Source of the DNA: Chionis minor
Lineage: Eukaryota > Chordata > Aves > Charadriiformes > Chionididae
NCBI GenBank assembly: GCA_013398295.1
Contig: VZSF01000873.1
Span: 744,001-808,000, forward strand
DNA: 64,000 nucleotides
Direction of reading: 5' to 3'
The notes under the pieces: generated by a model
The model's database searches: none
What the model was told of the DNA's origin: nothing
The model's input: only the letters and a program-made list of their open reading frames with translations
Made by a program: the position numbers and the translations under genes
Shown here: in pieces, positions 1-12,745 of the stretch
How the letters are laid out: each line of letters begins with the position of its first letter
Position numbering within the stretch: position 1 is the first letter of the stretch

Positions 1-1559
1 CAGGAGTGTTTCATCGTCCCCTCTAGCCCTTCCATCCATCTCAGCTGTCCTCTTCTCACTGTTTCCTGGCTCTTTCCTCTCCCTGCAGAAAGATGTCCAG
101 TAACCCCACCTTAGGAAGCACCTTGACTTTTGACTGCTCTGGCCTCTTCAAGTAGGGCCCCCCCAATGGGGCAGGGGGGTGGTGTGTGACTCATACAGTC
201 ACCTGTGCGTCCAGCCAAACACTGCCTGGAGCTGTTTTCTTCTAATTGCATCTTGGACGCTCTCCTGCCTTGCACTCAACAGAAACACTTCTTGCTAGAG
301 TTTCTACCTACCTTGTCTCGGCCAAAGGTCGTGGCACTGCCCCATCTTGAGCTTCCTTGACCCACAAGCCATCCAGAAATCACATGATCGAGGGCAATTA
401 GCAGGCTGGTATCTCTTGTCCCAGTCTGCCAACCTAACAACCGTAGCCACCTGCCTCTTACACCTCTCTTAGGTATCATTTCAAACTCAACTAATTGAAA
501 AAATCCAGAGTTCTGTAACTCTTTTGATAGCCCTTTTGGTTCACTCTAGTTATTGCTGTGTTAGCTTCTGCTCAGACCTGCATGCTGCTATCTGGGCATC
601 ATGTTCAGCATACATCTCTATTTTCTTGTTTCCTGGCTGTGGCTGAGTCAGGTGCATTGTCTTTGCGTGGTATCTTTGTGTCATGTCATGCTGCTAAAAT
701 TCTTCTGCATCTGCATCACTGCAAGATCCTTTTATCTGGACTCACTATTATTCATCCGGGATGTTCCTAGAGAGCAAGTGATCCTTGCCCATTAGTTTTA
801 TCCCATCCCTTTCTCCTTCGCTGTTTTCCATTTCCCTATGACAGTGAATGTGGGCTGTCTATCTTAAATGTTTAGGCTGATTATCCTCACACTAACGTCT
901 CATGCTCAGTATCAAAAGTCTGTAAATTTTCAGGCCAGCACTCCTTCCAGAGTTCCTTCTCCAGTAAAAAAGTCTCCACTCTGACACCTTGCTAGCCCCG
1001 TTCTAATCTTTAAAACTCTTTCTTATCATGACATTTTTGCAAAACTCGGTAACTGCTAGATGACAACTGAGATCTCTGCCTCTCATGCTGACCAATACCA
1101 CGCAATGGTTTCTGTGGGCTCCACCATTTGCCTGTATTTGCCTTGTCTTGTACTCACACTGTGAGCTTCTCAGGACAGTGGCAATCTTTTGACTGCACTC
1201 AGACTGACCTTGGCTACTTGTGCTTGTCACCTCTAGGAAGTTACATTGCAATAGCCATCTCAAATTAGCTGCCTTGACATAAAAACACAAGGCCTGCCCT
1301 TAATACTGGTATAATGCATCTAATTGGCATGAAAAGAATTTCATTATATTGGTAAAAAAAAAAAAGAGGCTGTGAAATCAAAGCAGTATTTTTATCAAAT
1401 ACCTATAAAAAGAATAAACAGAATAAATTATTCATTAACCCCTTTTTACTCGAAAACAAGATCTTTCTTTCTTTCTTTCCACATAGCTTTCCTGCTTAAT
1501 TAACTACCATATCAATAAGACAATGAAATTACAGAAAGTTGCATTTACCTAATCAAATC
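1..1559. other. Unique non-coding DNA
   Basis: I see no gene here. The stretch holds short stop-rich frames only, a short A run near 1353 and a TTTC microsatellite at about 1463..1479. The open frames at 558..795 and 1003..1290 have no recognisable domain and unremarkable composition. It is presumably intergenic or intronic. Confidence 0.6.
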
Positions 1560-1800
1560 TATTTGAAATCAATCTAATTAAATCGGTGCATACCTCTAAT
1601 GTAGACATTTAGACCAGTGTAATCCTTACACGCACTGTTTTTAGCTAGCATTGATAAATCACTGTAAACTGATTTAAGAAAGGGATTAAATTGGTTTACG
1701 CGCACCTAATTAAGATGTTTGTACTGGTTTAACTAGATCCATGTTAAACTGATTTCTTGAAAGTGGTGCAAGTTTTCTGTATAAACAAAGCTTTGGTTTC
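1560..1800. mobile_element. Probable ancient non-autonomous DNA transposon remnant
   Basis: The stretch repeats variants of a TTTAAACTGGTTTAA-like palindromic word (near 1665, 1690, 1725 and 1742) and has GTAGACA-like and GGTGCA-like words towards both ends. I recall this arrangement from old non-autonomous DNA elements shared by turtles, crocodilians and birds, but I cannot name the family. No transposase frame is present and terminal inverted repeats cannot be fixed by eye. An alternative is AT-rich unique DNA that happens to be rich in TTAA motifs. Confidence 0.4.
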
Positions 1801-3487
1801 CTTTTCCCTTTGGTTCCCTTGCAAGTCCCAAGTCATGGTCTGCAGGCCATTCACTGATGGTGTCTGAAGAGCCGACGGATCACATGCTGCTAATGACCCC
1901 CAGCTCCATTCCAGGCTTTCAGTCTCTTTATTGCTGGGAGGAACTTCAGGTCAGTAAAAACAGCAGGACAGAAGGAGGAGCAGTCAACCTAAGCCACCTC
2001 TGTCTCATGAACTCCCTGGTCTGGTGGGGCTGCGTGAGTGACCCCAGTGAATACCTCTCCCAACATCTTTTAGTGCTCATCATCCCATGGCTCTCAGATC
2101 CTCTCCCGTGAAAATTCCTTATGAATCGGTTAAGTTGGATGGCTCATTTAATACCAGAACGGTGCTGTGCTCATTCCCCTGAAAGCCATATGAGAACCTA
2201 CTCTGTTCCTCCAGATTCAGTGTATGTGAGGATCACTGCTGGATGAGAAAAGAAAGGCTCTGGAATTTGTAGGCTCAACTTTCAGTGTTTGCTTATGAAT
2301 ATTAGAAATACTTCTATTTCACACTGGGATGCGGGTCCTCTGGACACTTCCAAATTTATCTTTTTAATTCCCAGATCAATTCAATTGCAGTTCAATTCAA
2401 TTTTTGTAGGTTATTAAGAAAAAGAGAAGAAAGGAAGAAGCCAGGTTTGGGCTGATATCTTCTTGTCGCACTATCTTAGCTATTGTGTTTCATCTGTATT
2501 ATCCTGCATCTAAGGGCTTTCTTTGACTCAGCTGTAACCTTTCAGAGCTTCTGAATGAAGACAAGGAAAGTCAGGAATTAATTTTTATGCTAAAGCTTTT
2601 TAAGCCTTTTCATTTGCAACATTTCTTAACCTATAATTTGGCATAATATTGTGGGGTGCATCATGCTGTGGAACTAACTGTTCTTAAATTGTTCTATTTT
2701 AATGAGTGAATTTCTCCATTTTAAGGTTATGTCATGGTGAAAAACAGTCTTAATTTTAATGAAACAAATATTTTTCTCTCTTTGTGTTTCTATGGTGAAT
2801 GTGTCAGCCTAAAGCCTTGAGGGTGCCGCTCTTTTTTGCAACAGTATGTCTCACTCATAATTTAATCATTCAGTTGCACAGAGTAAATCTGTAGCCCAAA
2901 TTACACTGAAGTGGCTGCCTAGCAGGAGGGACGTTTATGTCCATTACACTTTCTTATCCAAGCAATGGCTAAGCACAACTAGGGAATACAACACAATTTT
3001 GTAGCTTTAGCTTTTAGGAAGGTCATTAGGCTGATCAAGAACACAAAGATGACAAAAAGGTGAGTGTTGAATCCCTTTCAAGCTTATCAAAACATGGCTA
3101 CCACTGTTATTTCCAGGGGAAAACCCACAAGTTGCACAAAACTCTGGGTTCCTAGGTCAGGTGCTAGGAAGGGCTAAGACACCAGTGATCTGACTTAGAA
3201 ACAGTATTTTCTCCTCAAAGCTATTGTCTTCGCCTTTGCACACATGATACTTCTAATCTGCTTGCCAGCATATACTTAATGCAAAATGATCTGAAGAGCT
3301 ATTTAACCTTGTCGCTTTGCACGCAAGCAGAGATTTATGTCTGCAGAACAGGAAATTCACTATAATGGCAAACATCTTGTGCCATTAAATGGGCTGCTGA
3401 ACATTGCTAAACTTACTCAGAAGGAGTCAAAATCCCTACATTGCTTACTATGATTCGTTACAATGATTACTTCCTTCTTGTTTGAAC
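1801..3487. other. Unique AT-rich non-coding DNA
   Basis: No gene or recognisable repeat family is visible. The frame at 1857..2111 looks like a chance open frame. A tiny direct repeat of CAATTCAATT lies near 2376..2401. Confidence 0.55.
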
Positions 3488-3503
3488 TTTTTTTTTTTTT
3501 TTT
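3488..3503. repeat. Poly-T tract (T16)
   Basis: Sixteen uninterrupted T residues. It could be the antisense of a poly-A tail, but the flanks show no retrocopy, so I treat it as a simple homopolymer. Confidence 0.9.
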
Positions 3504-4639
3504 GCCAGGAGAGGGTATTTAGACCGAAAAACCAACAGGTGTTGGAACCTGGAAATCAGATAATGGAAGCATAAAGTTCATCCCGCTACTCTGAAAATGA
3601 TTGTGTTTTTTGAGTCTGCCCTATCCACGGCAGCGATCTTCAGCTCTAAACCCAAGCACAGAATACTAGCTGAATGCCAGTGCAGTACAATTAATCCTAC
3701 GTTATAAGTATGATACAGAAGTAAATCATACGTTAAAAGCTAGCCACGTGGTAACGTACTTGAATGTCCCAGTCAGTGAGGCTGGGACAAACACTTCTGG
3801 AGGAATTCAGCTTGCAGCTGCAGCACGCAGACACAGGCAACCACCTGAGAACAGCACACGCTCTTGTAAGCCGCACTTTTTTTAAAATTCCCCCAGCTGC
3901 ACGCTAACAAATGTCATCAGATTCAACAGACGGCAAATCAGGTAGGCAAAACACAGAAACCTTTTTGAAAATCTGCCAAAACAGAATCATCTCGAGATCT
4001 AGCTGCCATTTAGCGCACAGACTATTTTGTGTGACAGGGATGCAGACAAAACCGTGCGAAGCGAACAGCTTCATCTGGATACATTTCTGATCAATTCATC
4101 TGAATCCTCAGTTGTAGATGAAACCATGGTTAGCGGAGTCCTCTACAAAACTAAATATAGATCAATAAACACTCTATAAGCTGGTGAAATAAATCTTAGC
4201 AGGGAATCAGGATTTATGCTAATCTGAGAGGGTGCCTTAGCAAGGATGCTTTCATATTTATTGCTGCTTTTTCAAGGGTACATTTCATACCCTTTATAGC
4301 CTTTTATAAAAGGGAAAGCTGAGTTCTGCACAGGAGATCCCTTGTGGGGGCAAAGTCCTTCCCGGTGCTCATCTCACAGGATGGTGTTACCTACCTCTGC
4401 TCCAGTACTTCAGAGTTGCACAATATTTAGAAATGTCACCTGCAGTTTCCCAAACTTGTTGACCTTAAGGCCACTGCCTTATTTGGAGACTTGTCCTTTG
4501 AAAAATGTCTCATATATTGACAGCTATGGACATATCTCAGCTAGGACACAGTGTGCTTTCAAAAAATATATTTAAGTACCATTTTAAACTTCTGGACTAG
4601 GCAGAGTAAATTACCTTTTGATGTGATGACTATGCGTGA
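3504..4639. other. Unique non-coding DNA with a TATA-like palindrome
   Basis: No gene is visible. A perfect 12-bp palindrome CTTTTATAAAAG lies at 4301..4312 and contains a TATAAAAG word. There is no supporting exon or CpG island downstream, so I do not call a promoter. Confidence 0.5.
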
Positions 4640-4748
4640 TATAAGTGATGCCATATAAACAATATATACACACATAAGTAATATACATATGGATGTATAT
4701 ATAAATATAAACATACATTTTCTAGGTAAGCAACACACACACACGCAT
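4640..4748. repeat. AT/CA-rich low-complexity tract ending in (CA)n
   Basis: Alternating purine-pyrimidine sequence made of ATATAC, ACATAT and ATATAA words, finishing in an ACACACAC run at about 4733..4746. It is a degenerate dinucleotide microsatellite. Confidence 0.75.
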
Positions 4749-7148
4749 CTCTGCTTCTACAGAAGTATAAATACCTACCATTTAAAACAATTCAAAAGCT
4801 CCATCAGTTTAGTGCATGACTATGCACATACTTTGTGTACCAAGCACTGCTCAAAGGTGTGAAACTTTGTCACTGTGATTTATTTGGGAAATAAAACGCC
4901 ACAGATCCTGCTGTTTGTCTCATCCAGTGGGATTTTTCCTTGCTCTACCCACTCCTCAGTGCTGCCTTTAACCCACAGTACCCTAGACACGATTTTACTG
5001 TCCTCCTAACCTTCAAATACTGAGTTTATTATAATAATTTGCCTTCTGGCTCGCTGCCATATTCTCTGTGCAACTCAAGAACTGTATTTCATTGATACCT
5101 GTGGGAGTTTCTTTGTGGACAGGGGCATTGGAAATCCCCCATATAATAAGCTTTTCTTAGCTTTCATTCAACAGTGGAGCATCTGAAATTCCAGTACCTT
5201 ATCTCAAACTTAGAAACTTCCAGGACTAAAAGCCATTTGATTTTTTTTATCTATTCTCCTCGCAGCTGTTGCTAGATGCTTCAGTGGAAAGGGAGAAGGA
5301 AACCCTTATTGTCCAGTCCAGCCTCTGTGAAGATGTCATCCTAATTCCTGCTTGTTAGAGAGCAGTTTAAGCTATGGGATCCTAAAGCTTTATATTCCTT
5401 CCTGGGAGCATTACCTTTAAGTATAACCTCTCTTGATAGTCTTTTGCATATAACTGTGCAATCCCTATGTGAAAGTTGCTGATGCCTTGGCTGTAATTAT
5501 TTTCTCTGCTAACCAAGTTTTCACATTCCGTTTATGGGGAAAAATCCTTTTACCACTTTTGAATTTACCACCTTTTGATTTCAATGACTATTTCAGAGTT
5601 TTTATTTTAGTGGATGGGGAAGAGATTCTCCCACTCAACTTTTTCTATGCTGTTCATTCTTTCATAGACTTTTATCTAGAACCCTCTTGTTTGTCTTCTT
5701 TCCAAGTGAAACAACTTCAGTTTTTTCAATTTCGAGAATGCAATGTTACATTACATAGAATAAGACCCGCATCTATCTAAGCACCAGCAGATAGAAAACA
5801 TGAAAAAGAATCCTGAATTTAAGCACATAGTCTGCACCATCTGCCATAAATTGTAAGAAGTCAATTAAAAAGTTCTTTAGCCAGTATCAGTAATGTGTAA
5901 TGGGAGCATTTACTTGATTGCTAATGGCTGGGTTTACATGATGTCTCAAAGCATCAGTTGTGAGGGTTGGCAGCAGCACAACATTAGGACTGTGATCATC
6001 ACTATAAATTAAGTTTATGTTGATATAATTAGCAGTTGCAAGCTAAAGTAATATTTATATTGATCTTAGTAAAATCAATGCTGCACCAGTGAAAACACTC
6101 CAAAAGTTCATGTGGCCTGTGTCATGGGATTCCAGCTGTTTGTTCCAAAAGACGGGAAGATGGAGAAGCCCAGCCATTTTGCTGGTGCTCAGGGCCTCTG
6201 TGGGGGCAAAGCCTGCTCCTTTGAGTCCTTTCTCTAGGTGGGGGAATGGAGGAAGCCCCAGCTACGAGTATGACGCAAGAACTGTACAAATAGCTGGGTG
6301 TGATGTTTATGTGCGTTTTGGTTTAGTCCTTCTCTGACACGCATTTACAGAGTGTTGGGTAGGTTGGTTTTGGTGTGCTGAAGCACAGCGAGTTGTTCTG
6401 TCTAAGCCCGTTACACAAGGATCCAGAAAACAGGAGCCTGCAGCATTTCCGCCGGCTAGCGTCACGGGAGAGAAGATGTCCACGCTCCTGTCTCTGGCTT
6501 GCACGGGTGTTTAATTAGTTTGCTCAGGAGACAGCTACTTCTTGAACCCGGGTTGTTGGCTATTTGGGTTGGTTCCCCTCTCCCAGAAAGCTGTCTCTTT
6601 GTTTAACAGGCATTTAAAACTTTGTGCTTCTGGTTCTCCAAAGTGTCTCACAAGACGTCCTTTCACTTTGGTACATACTCCAGTGCTGGCGGCAGTTTAC
6701 ATTAAACCTCAGCTTAATTGCACTGTATAAATAACATTTGTACTGCAGGAATAGCTACAGGCCCCAACTAAGCCGGGGCCCTCTGGTGCCAGCCCCTGTA
6801 CAAAGAGGGAGTTAATAATAGGTCTCGGAGCAAACAACTTCATGCCTTAGCGCCAGGTACCTGAGGTACGGGACTTGCCCGGACAAGCCGCGAGTTACAT
6901 TTCTCCGACTCTTTGAGGGGCCGAGACGAGGGTTACTGGGGAGCTGCTGTGTCGCTGGAAAACACAGCTGAGGACCCAGAGTCTCCTGCAAGAACCAGCC
7001 ATGGACTCTCCCCTGGGTCCCTGGGCTGAAGGCACCTGCCAGCAGGTCACCCCAAGCCACGGGGGCTCAGCCCGGGCTAAGCCTTGCCTTTGGATGAGAC
7101 CTGAAGTTTCAGAATTCCTGAACAAAGGAGAGGATATGTAGCAATAGC
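4749..7148. other. Unique non-coding DNA
   Basis: No gene is recognised. The 103-codon frame at 5469..5780 (plus) has no known motif and is AT-rich. A weak candidate for an old repeat lies at about 5935..6090 (a TTTACATGATGTCTC-like start, then TTATATTGAT words), but I cannot place it in a family. GC content and CpG density rise at about 6880..7090 without a clear exon. Confidence 0.5.
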
Positions 7149-7171
7149 TTTTTTTTTTTTTTTTTTTTTTT
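7149..7171. repeat. Poly-T tract (T23)
   Basis: Twenty-three uninterrupted T residues, the longest homopolymer in the window and likely to be length-polymorphic. Confidence 0.95.
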
Positions 7172-9262
7172 AATATTCCTGGCTGCTACAAACAACGTGA
7201 CGTATGAAGAAGAAATTACCAAAAAAACCCCACAACCAACCCACAGCACATAATTATTTTAAATTAAAACAGCTAAAAAGCAAAACAACAACAACAACCG
7301 GGTTGAGCACACTCTGCATTGGAACAAAAACAGGAAGCTAAACTCTGCTGGCTGAACTCCACCGAAGTCTATGTTTTGCCAGCAAAGAATTTGGCTCCAA
7401 GTTTCCCAACAGCAATAATAAAGCAATAGATTTATTGCCTAAGTAAAAGAGCAGATGCTGCTTTATGTATTTCAGTGCTCTGCTCCCAAAGCCTTCGTCC
7501 AGGTGAGCCAGTGCGATTGCGATGATATGCTCCTAATCCCTAAGGAACGTGCTGGTCATGGTCAAGTGAACCAAACTGGTAAAATCAACTTCAGGCAAAA
7601 CAGAAAAGGAATCCGCAATTAAAGTTCCAGGTAAATACATGGCTATGACAGTGAGAACACTTACAATGTTCCTGCCAGTTTTTGCTATGTGTGGCACAGA
7701 GAAGAGTGTGATTCGGATAAAGGGATGCCATCTACCTCTAACTGACAAAATCAGAAATAATCACCTTTTCCACAATGGGCCTGCACAGGTGTCATTCACA
7801 TCATGCTCACACAAGCAGCTCTGACAAGACCCCAGCATCCATGTTGCCAACTCGATTGCACAGCCCACGTAATGAGGTTTTTTTTGCCTGCATCTGCTCT
7901 TCAACTTGGCCAGCAAATCTGTTGTTTCACTGTTAATGCTGCTGTTTGGAGAGCTTGAGTGCTGCTCAGGCATCCGAGGGTCTCGCGCTGCTGTTTGTGG
8001 GTGAACGGCCAGAACGTGGGCCAAGGGGAGGTCTTTGGTGAAAATGCAGCACATCCGACCCAGTTTTGCCCAGAGAGAGAGTAAGAACTGAAAGAGAGTT
8101 AAAAAACACAGCTGCCCATGGGCGCAGGAAGGCAAACGCTATTCCCCACCTCATGGAGGTTGCTGAACTTCTTGGAGATGGCAAAGGCGGTGTGAGCGTG
8201 GGCACATGGGACATGGCTCACTGCCACGGTCCCTGCAGCTCAGATGAAAGGAGGAACAGCCAAAGTGTGATTTGGCAGCAGTCCCACCACCTCAGCTGTA
8301 CCCCCTTCCGGAGTTGGGCAGCCTTCGGTCTCTGCTGAGCCATCAGGGGGGGAAGCTGATGGGGGTCTGCTGATCGCAGCCTCCACTTTTTCAGAACAAC
8401 AAGGCCACTGATAGTATTGGGAAATGATGATTTCAGCTGTTTCAAGATCCATAGCATTTTATTCTCTCTCTTAAAACATAACCAGGGGAGCAATTCTGAG
8501 CCTTGTTAATCAGAATGGCCCTTTTAAAGTGTCGTAGTGTCAATATAAAACTTTACAAAATTGCAGTATAAATGACAGTTTTAGCCAACTAGCACATTTT
8601 AATAATGTTTTTAAATGCAATCTTACTTTTACCCTTGCTAATGAAAGGCAGAAATCTGAGGATGGACCAAGTCGTAAAAAGATGCGGAGATGCGACCCTC
8701 TTCAGCGGGGCTGGAGATACCCCTTCAGCGCCAGCCTCCCCATGCCCCGTAGCCAGGAGATCTGGCTCTGCACTGGCTGACAGCTTCCAAGAGCTGGGAG
8801 AGGGGTAACAGGCTACTTAACCGTTGTATAATCTTTCCATGAGCAAAGGGATTTGCCAGCATTTAAAAAGGGCTTTTAGGTGTTATGGTCAATGAAAGCG
8901 TTTTTAGCTAGCTCAGGATCCCTTGCTGTGATAACCAAGATGTTTCAGATCCCAAGCTAGCAGTTACGGTGCTCATCAGTCTCATACAGGCACTGCCTGG
9001 CTGCAGCCTAGATTCAAAGGCTGCCTCCTAACACGGCAAATTAAACCTCTTCCTCTGCTAGTAAGCAGGCAGAAGCAGAGGGTGACAAACACACTCTGCT
9101 GCACGAGGCAGCCTGGTGACCTTGTATCCCTGTGAACCAGCCTTTCCCAGTGCTCAGAACTGGGAACCACTTGGGTTTTGCCCACAATGCCTGAAGTGTT
9201 CCCTGCAATCCTGACATCTATCTGATATGCAATTCAGAAGTTTCTGCAGTTCACCCAGGGAA
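7172..9262. other. Unique non-coding DNA
   Basis: No gene is recognised. Several overlapping frames of 60-124 codons on both strands (for example 7761..8135, minus) have no domain and overlap one another, which suggests chance open frames in somewhat GC-richer DNA. A stretch near 8640..8810 has several CpGs, but I cannot define an exon. Confidence 0.5.
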
Positions 9263-9757
9263 ATAGAATCACAGAATCATAGAACAGTTTGGGTTGGAAG
9301 GGACCTTTAAAGGTCATCTAGTCCAACCCCCCTGCCATAAGCAGGGACATCTTCAACTAGATCAGGGTGATCACAGCCCCGTCCAACATCACCTTGAATG
9401 TTGCCAAGGATGCAGCATCTACCAACTCTCTAGGCATCCTCTTCCAGGGTTTCACCACCCTCATTGTAAAAAGTGTCTTCCTTCTATCTAGCCTGAATCT
9501 ACCCTCTTTTAGTTTAAAACCATTACCCCGGTCCTGTTGCAACAGGCCCTGCTGTAAGATTTGTCCCCATCTTTCTTATAAGCCCCTTCTAACTACTGGA
9601 AGGCTCCTATAAGGTGTCCCTGGACCCTTCTCTTCTCCAGGCTGAACAATCCCAATGCTCTCAGCCTGTCCTCATACGAGAGGTGCTCCAGCCCTCTGAT
9701 CGTATTTGTGGCCCTCCTCTGGACCTGCTCCAACACGTCCATGTGCTGAGGGCTCCA
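9263..9757 (-). mobile_element. CR1 LINE, 3' fragment (young subfamily, copy 1)
   Basis: On the minus strand this is the 3' end of a chicken-repeat-1 non-LTR retrotransposon, cut short at its 5' end as is typical. The plus strand opens with the reverse complement of the CR1 octamer tail (AGAATCAC/AGAATCAT units, 9265..9285), followed by the GGTTGGAAGGGACC block. It is very similar along its length to the copies at 25752..26172 and 38485..39645, differing at only a few per cent of sites by eye, so the three come from one relatively recent subfamily. It contains the end of ORF2 and the 3' UTR but no RT catalytic core. The 5' boundary near 9757 is approximate. Confidence 0.95.
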
Positions 9758-10018
9758 GAGCTACCACTGAGTGGAAGCGATAGGTCTCAACTGTTTAGCT
9801 AATTATTCATGCACAATAAATACATGACAAAAGCATTATACTGATGTGAAAAAAAAAATGAGGCTAATCGCAAACCGCTTCCTGCTTATGAAGAAGTTGG
9901 AAGGAAGTCTAAACAGAGGCCACTGTGACCCCAGTGTCCTTTACTCTCCCTGCATATCTCAGAGGTGAGACATGATACGTTCCAGAGATGGAAAATGAGG
10001 AGAAGACATAGACATGGG
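9758..10018. other. Unique non-coding DNA
   Basis: Short unique stretch between the CR1 and a CA-rich repeat; nothing is recognised. Confidence 0.5.
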
Positions 10019-10048
10019 CACACACACCCACACACAAACTCACACATT
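10019..10048. repeat. Imperfect (CA)n microsatellite
   Basis: CACACACACCCACACACAAA-type dinucleotide repeat with interruptions. Confidence 0.85.
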
Positions 10049-10829
10049 CATCGTGCAGGAAATAATTTTGCCGGTATATAGTGTTTTCTGGGATTAAAGT
10101 GTGTAGGTAAATTTAGGACTGAAATAATTTTTGATTTCTAAATAAGATGCAGCTGAGAAAATGGCCAGTCCTGTGTAGAGAACAGGTTCCTGCCTAAATA
10201 GGGACAAACAGAAACAACCACAGCAAACTGCTGGGGACTTCGTGTGGCAGCCAGTTCCCACAGTCAGGAGGAGGCTTCGTTGCCGTGCAGGTATTTATCC
10301 AGAGGATGTTGATGAGCATCTCTAAGGATCTGTTTATTCTTGGAAGTTGTCATTGCCCATCTCTGGATTAAATTTGACTTTGTGTGAGGATAAAAAGCCT
10401 TTTCCTTCCAAATCACAAATATCCTACTTTCTTCCCCCATCCTTTTTTTTCCCCTCAAATGGTCTGGCAGTCCCAGCATTCTCTAGCTAACTGTTGGAAA
10501 CAGACGTATTTCGGCTTGGAACAAGCTCCTCTGCAAGAGGCTGGAGATGGACACTGCTCCATTTTCTGCAAATGCCTTTGCTCCTGGCAGCCATCCCTCT
10601 GCCATTGCACACTGCCCTGCGTTGACCTGGCCTGTGTACCTGTTCATCTCTAGTGCTTTAAAGCCAGGGGGTTGAGGAAGGGCTTCACAAGGAGGAAGAA
10701 ATGGGGTGCTGGAGGTCTTACACCCCCCTTACCCTCCCATCTACCTTTACACAAAAGCCCCCTTCCCAGGAGGGTGAAAAGGCATTTTATAAATACAATT
10801 ACGAAACTGTTGGGATCAATACCAGGAGG
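10049..10829. other. Unique non-coding DNA
   Basis: No gene is recognised. The 89-codon frame at 10384..10653 has no domain and no splice context that I can support. Confidence 0.5.
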
Positions 10830-10915
10830 CAGATGGATAGCTCAGCAGAAACAGATAGATTAGATGGCGAGATAAAATAGATTAGGCAAATTGATCCGGG
10901 GCCCGTGAGATAAGG
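10830..10915. promoter_or_regulatory. Cluster of GATA motifs (candidate cis-regulatory site)
   Basis: Four GATA words on the plus strand lie within about 80 bp (10836, 10854, 10871, 10909). Three of them match the WGATAR consensus of GATA-family zinc-finger factors (AGATAG, AGATAA, AGATAA), with ATTAGATGG/ATTAGG words in between. The block sits beside GC-richer unique DNA. GATA words are common by chance, so function is inferred only from clustering. Confidence 0.25.
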
Positions 10916-12579
10916 CCCTTCCGGAGCGGGTGGCAATGGTGCACGGGAATTCCTCCTTGAACCTCACATCCCTCAGCTGCTTTCTGTCTCCCCTCCCTTC
11001 GTCCCGCTTCATGCTACACTGAACCAGAAGAACAAAAAAAAAAAAAAAAAAAAGCAGAGATAAACACCGCTATGCAACTCAAAGCCCTCTCCTCCCCATC
11101 CTCCCCCTTTCCCAGCTGCTGAGCAGAAGCTTTCAGCTGGGTGCTTTTCTTCTCCTTTCTAAGTCAGGGTCCCAAAGTTTGCCACTGACAAGAGGAACAA
11201 TAGAAGGAGCTGGGAGTTGCGGCTTTGAGTCCAAAAAAACCGGGGCTAGCCGCCGAGTGCTCCCCTTCCTGAGAATAAACGTGGTATAAAAATACTGGCT
11301 TGAATTCTCTCTCGGCACATCTAGGAGAATTGCATGAAACCCTGTTTTACTAGGAGGCTCAGCAGAGAGGTGTGTGTTGTATACACATATTGTAAGCATG
11401 CTGGCCTTTCGTTTTCATTGCGACACCTCTGCACACACACATCCATCTAGCAAGACTGTTGGGAATGACAAATCTACCCAAAACCATACCCGTCCATCAA
11501 AACCCAAGGAAATAATAGCAAATACTCCCTGCATATCACACAGCCAATTTACCATTGCAGAAGAAATCTTAACTTTTGGAACATTTTGAGTGCTACATTT
11601 CACAATCTCTACGGCTTTATATTTAGGTCCCTTCTACTTCTTTTTCTTTTTTTTTTTCTCCCAAGGAAACAAAGAAGAGAAAATGAAAAATCCAGAGACA
11701 CTCTGTTTTTATAAACGCAGTTCCATCAGTGGTGCTTGTAAATTCTTTTACCTTTGGCTATTTGGCTCACATGACCGATGTGCCGCATATTACAAAAAAG
11801 CCACTCTTGAGAGGAGAACAAACACGCCACTTTTTTCTACCCCAAATTGCCTCTGCCTTACGGCTTGTGCCACAGCCGGGAATAAATGGATGGGCATTCA
11901 GCAAGGCTGGGAGAAAATAGCCCAGCCTTGCTACATGCCCTGAAGGAGTGAGACCTTTGCGTGCAGATTTTGCCAAACCATCAGGGCCCAATTTATCTAA
12001 CAGTCTTAATGAAGTGCCCCATTTTATGTTACAGCAGTCCATGGAGTTGCATCCCCATCTCCGTCCTCCCTGCTGCTCATGCCTGCGGGCTGCCGGCTCT
12101 TCTTTCTTTTGACCTCATGGCAAGCTGGTTTAGGTGGCTCAGCTGGGAGAAAACTAAGTGTGCCACAAGGAGAGATGCACCTGGGGATGGTTGAACCCTC
12201 TGAGGTGGCTCACTGCAGGCTCAGACAGTGCCAGATGGGAGGGGGTGGGTAGCCAGGGACAAGAGGGGTCAGGGAGGAGTAACATTGCCCCTTCGAGCAG
12301 CTCATAGGTGATTAGTTCAGCTTAGCTATAGCCTTAAATGACATCCTAAGCCTTAAAGGACCAAAACCAGGTGTCTGGCATGAGGAATTGATAAATTTGA
12401 TCCCTGATCTTGCAATGAGATTTGTTATTCCCTTATAAAACAGCACCAGTTAGAAAAGTTTTCTTATGACTAATTTTCTTGCGAAGAAAGATTGAATTTA
12501 TGAAAGTTTCCCTTTGAGAAGAAAGACTGGACACAAAAAAAGTCCCAAGTCAGAATACTTCTATCCAGAAGTCTTAAAA
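10916..12579. other. Unique non-coding DNA with a poly-A run
   Basis: An uninterrupted A20 run occupies 11034..11053 and a CT/T-rich tract lies near 11637..11662. Open frames at 11133..11399 (minus), 11590..11943 (plus) and 11767..12042 (minus) overlap each other and show no domain. No gene is called. Confidence 0.5.
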
Positions 12580-12745
12580 CCACAGAGTTTCATGGTGCTC
12601 AAGAGACCCTCGTCCAGAGTCCTGCCCTGAGGCAGGATCAGCTGTGCTCAAAGTCTTCCCTGACAAACATTTCTCTGGCCTCCAATGGTGAAGACGTTGC
12701 CCTAGGACGTTAGCCAAAAGTCTCATACTTCCATTCTCCCCGATG
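12580..12745 (-). mobile_element. Old, diverged CR1-type LINE scrap
   Basis: The plus strand reads like the reverse complement of a CR1 3' region. It has a GAGGCAGGATCAGCTGTGCTC-like block, then TTCCCTGACAAACATTTCTCTGGCCTCCAATGG, matching the usual CR1 order of a CTGCTCAAAGCAGGATCAGC-type block, a TCCCCGACAAATG-type block and a CCTCCAATGATGG-type block. The octamer tail is eroded and divergence is much higher than in the young copies. The edges are uncertain. Confidence 0.55.

Noticed and set aside
4301..4312. CTTTTATAAAAG palindrome as a TATA-box promoter
   Set aside because: No CpG island, exon or initiator context is visible downstream; the word is expected in AT-rich DNA.
11034..11053. 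A20 run as the tail of a processed pseudogene
   Set aside because: The sequence upstream shows no coding similarity, polyadenylation signal at the right place or target-site duplication that I can see.
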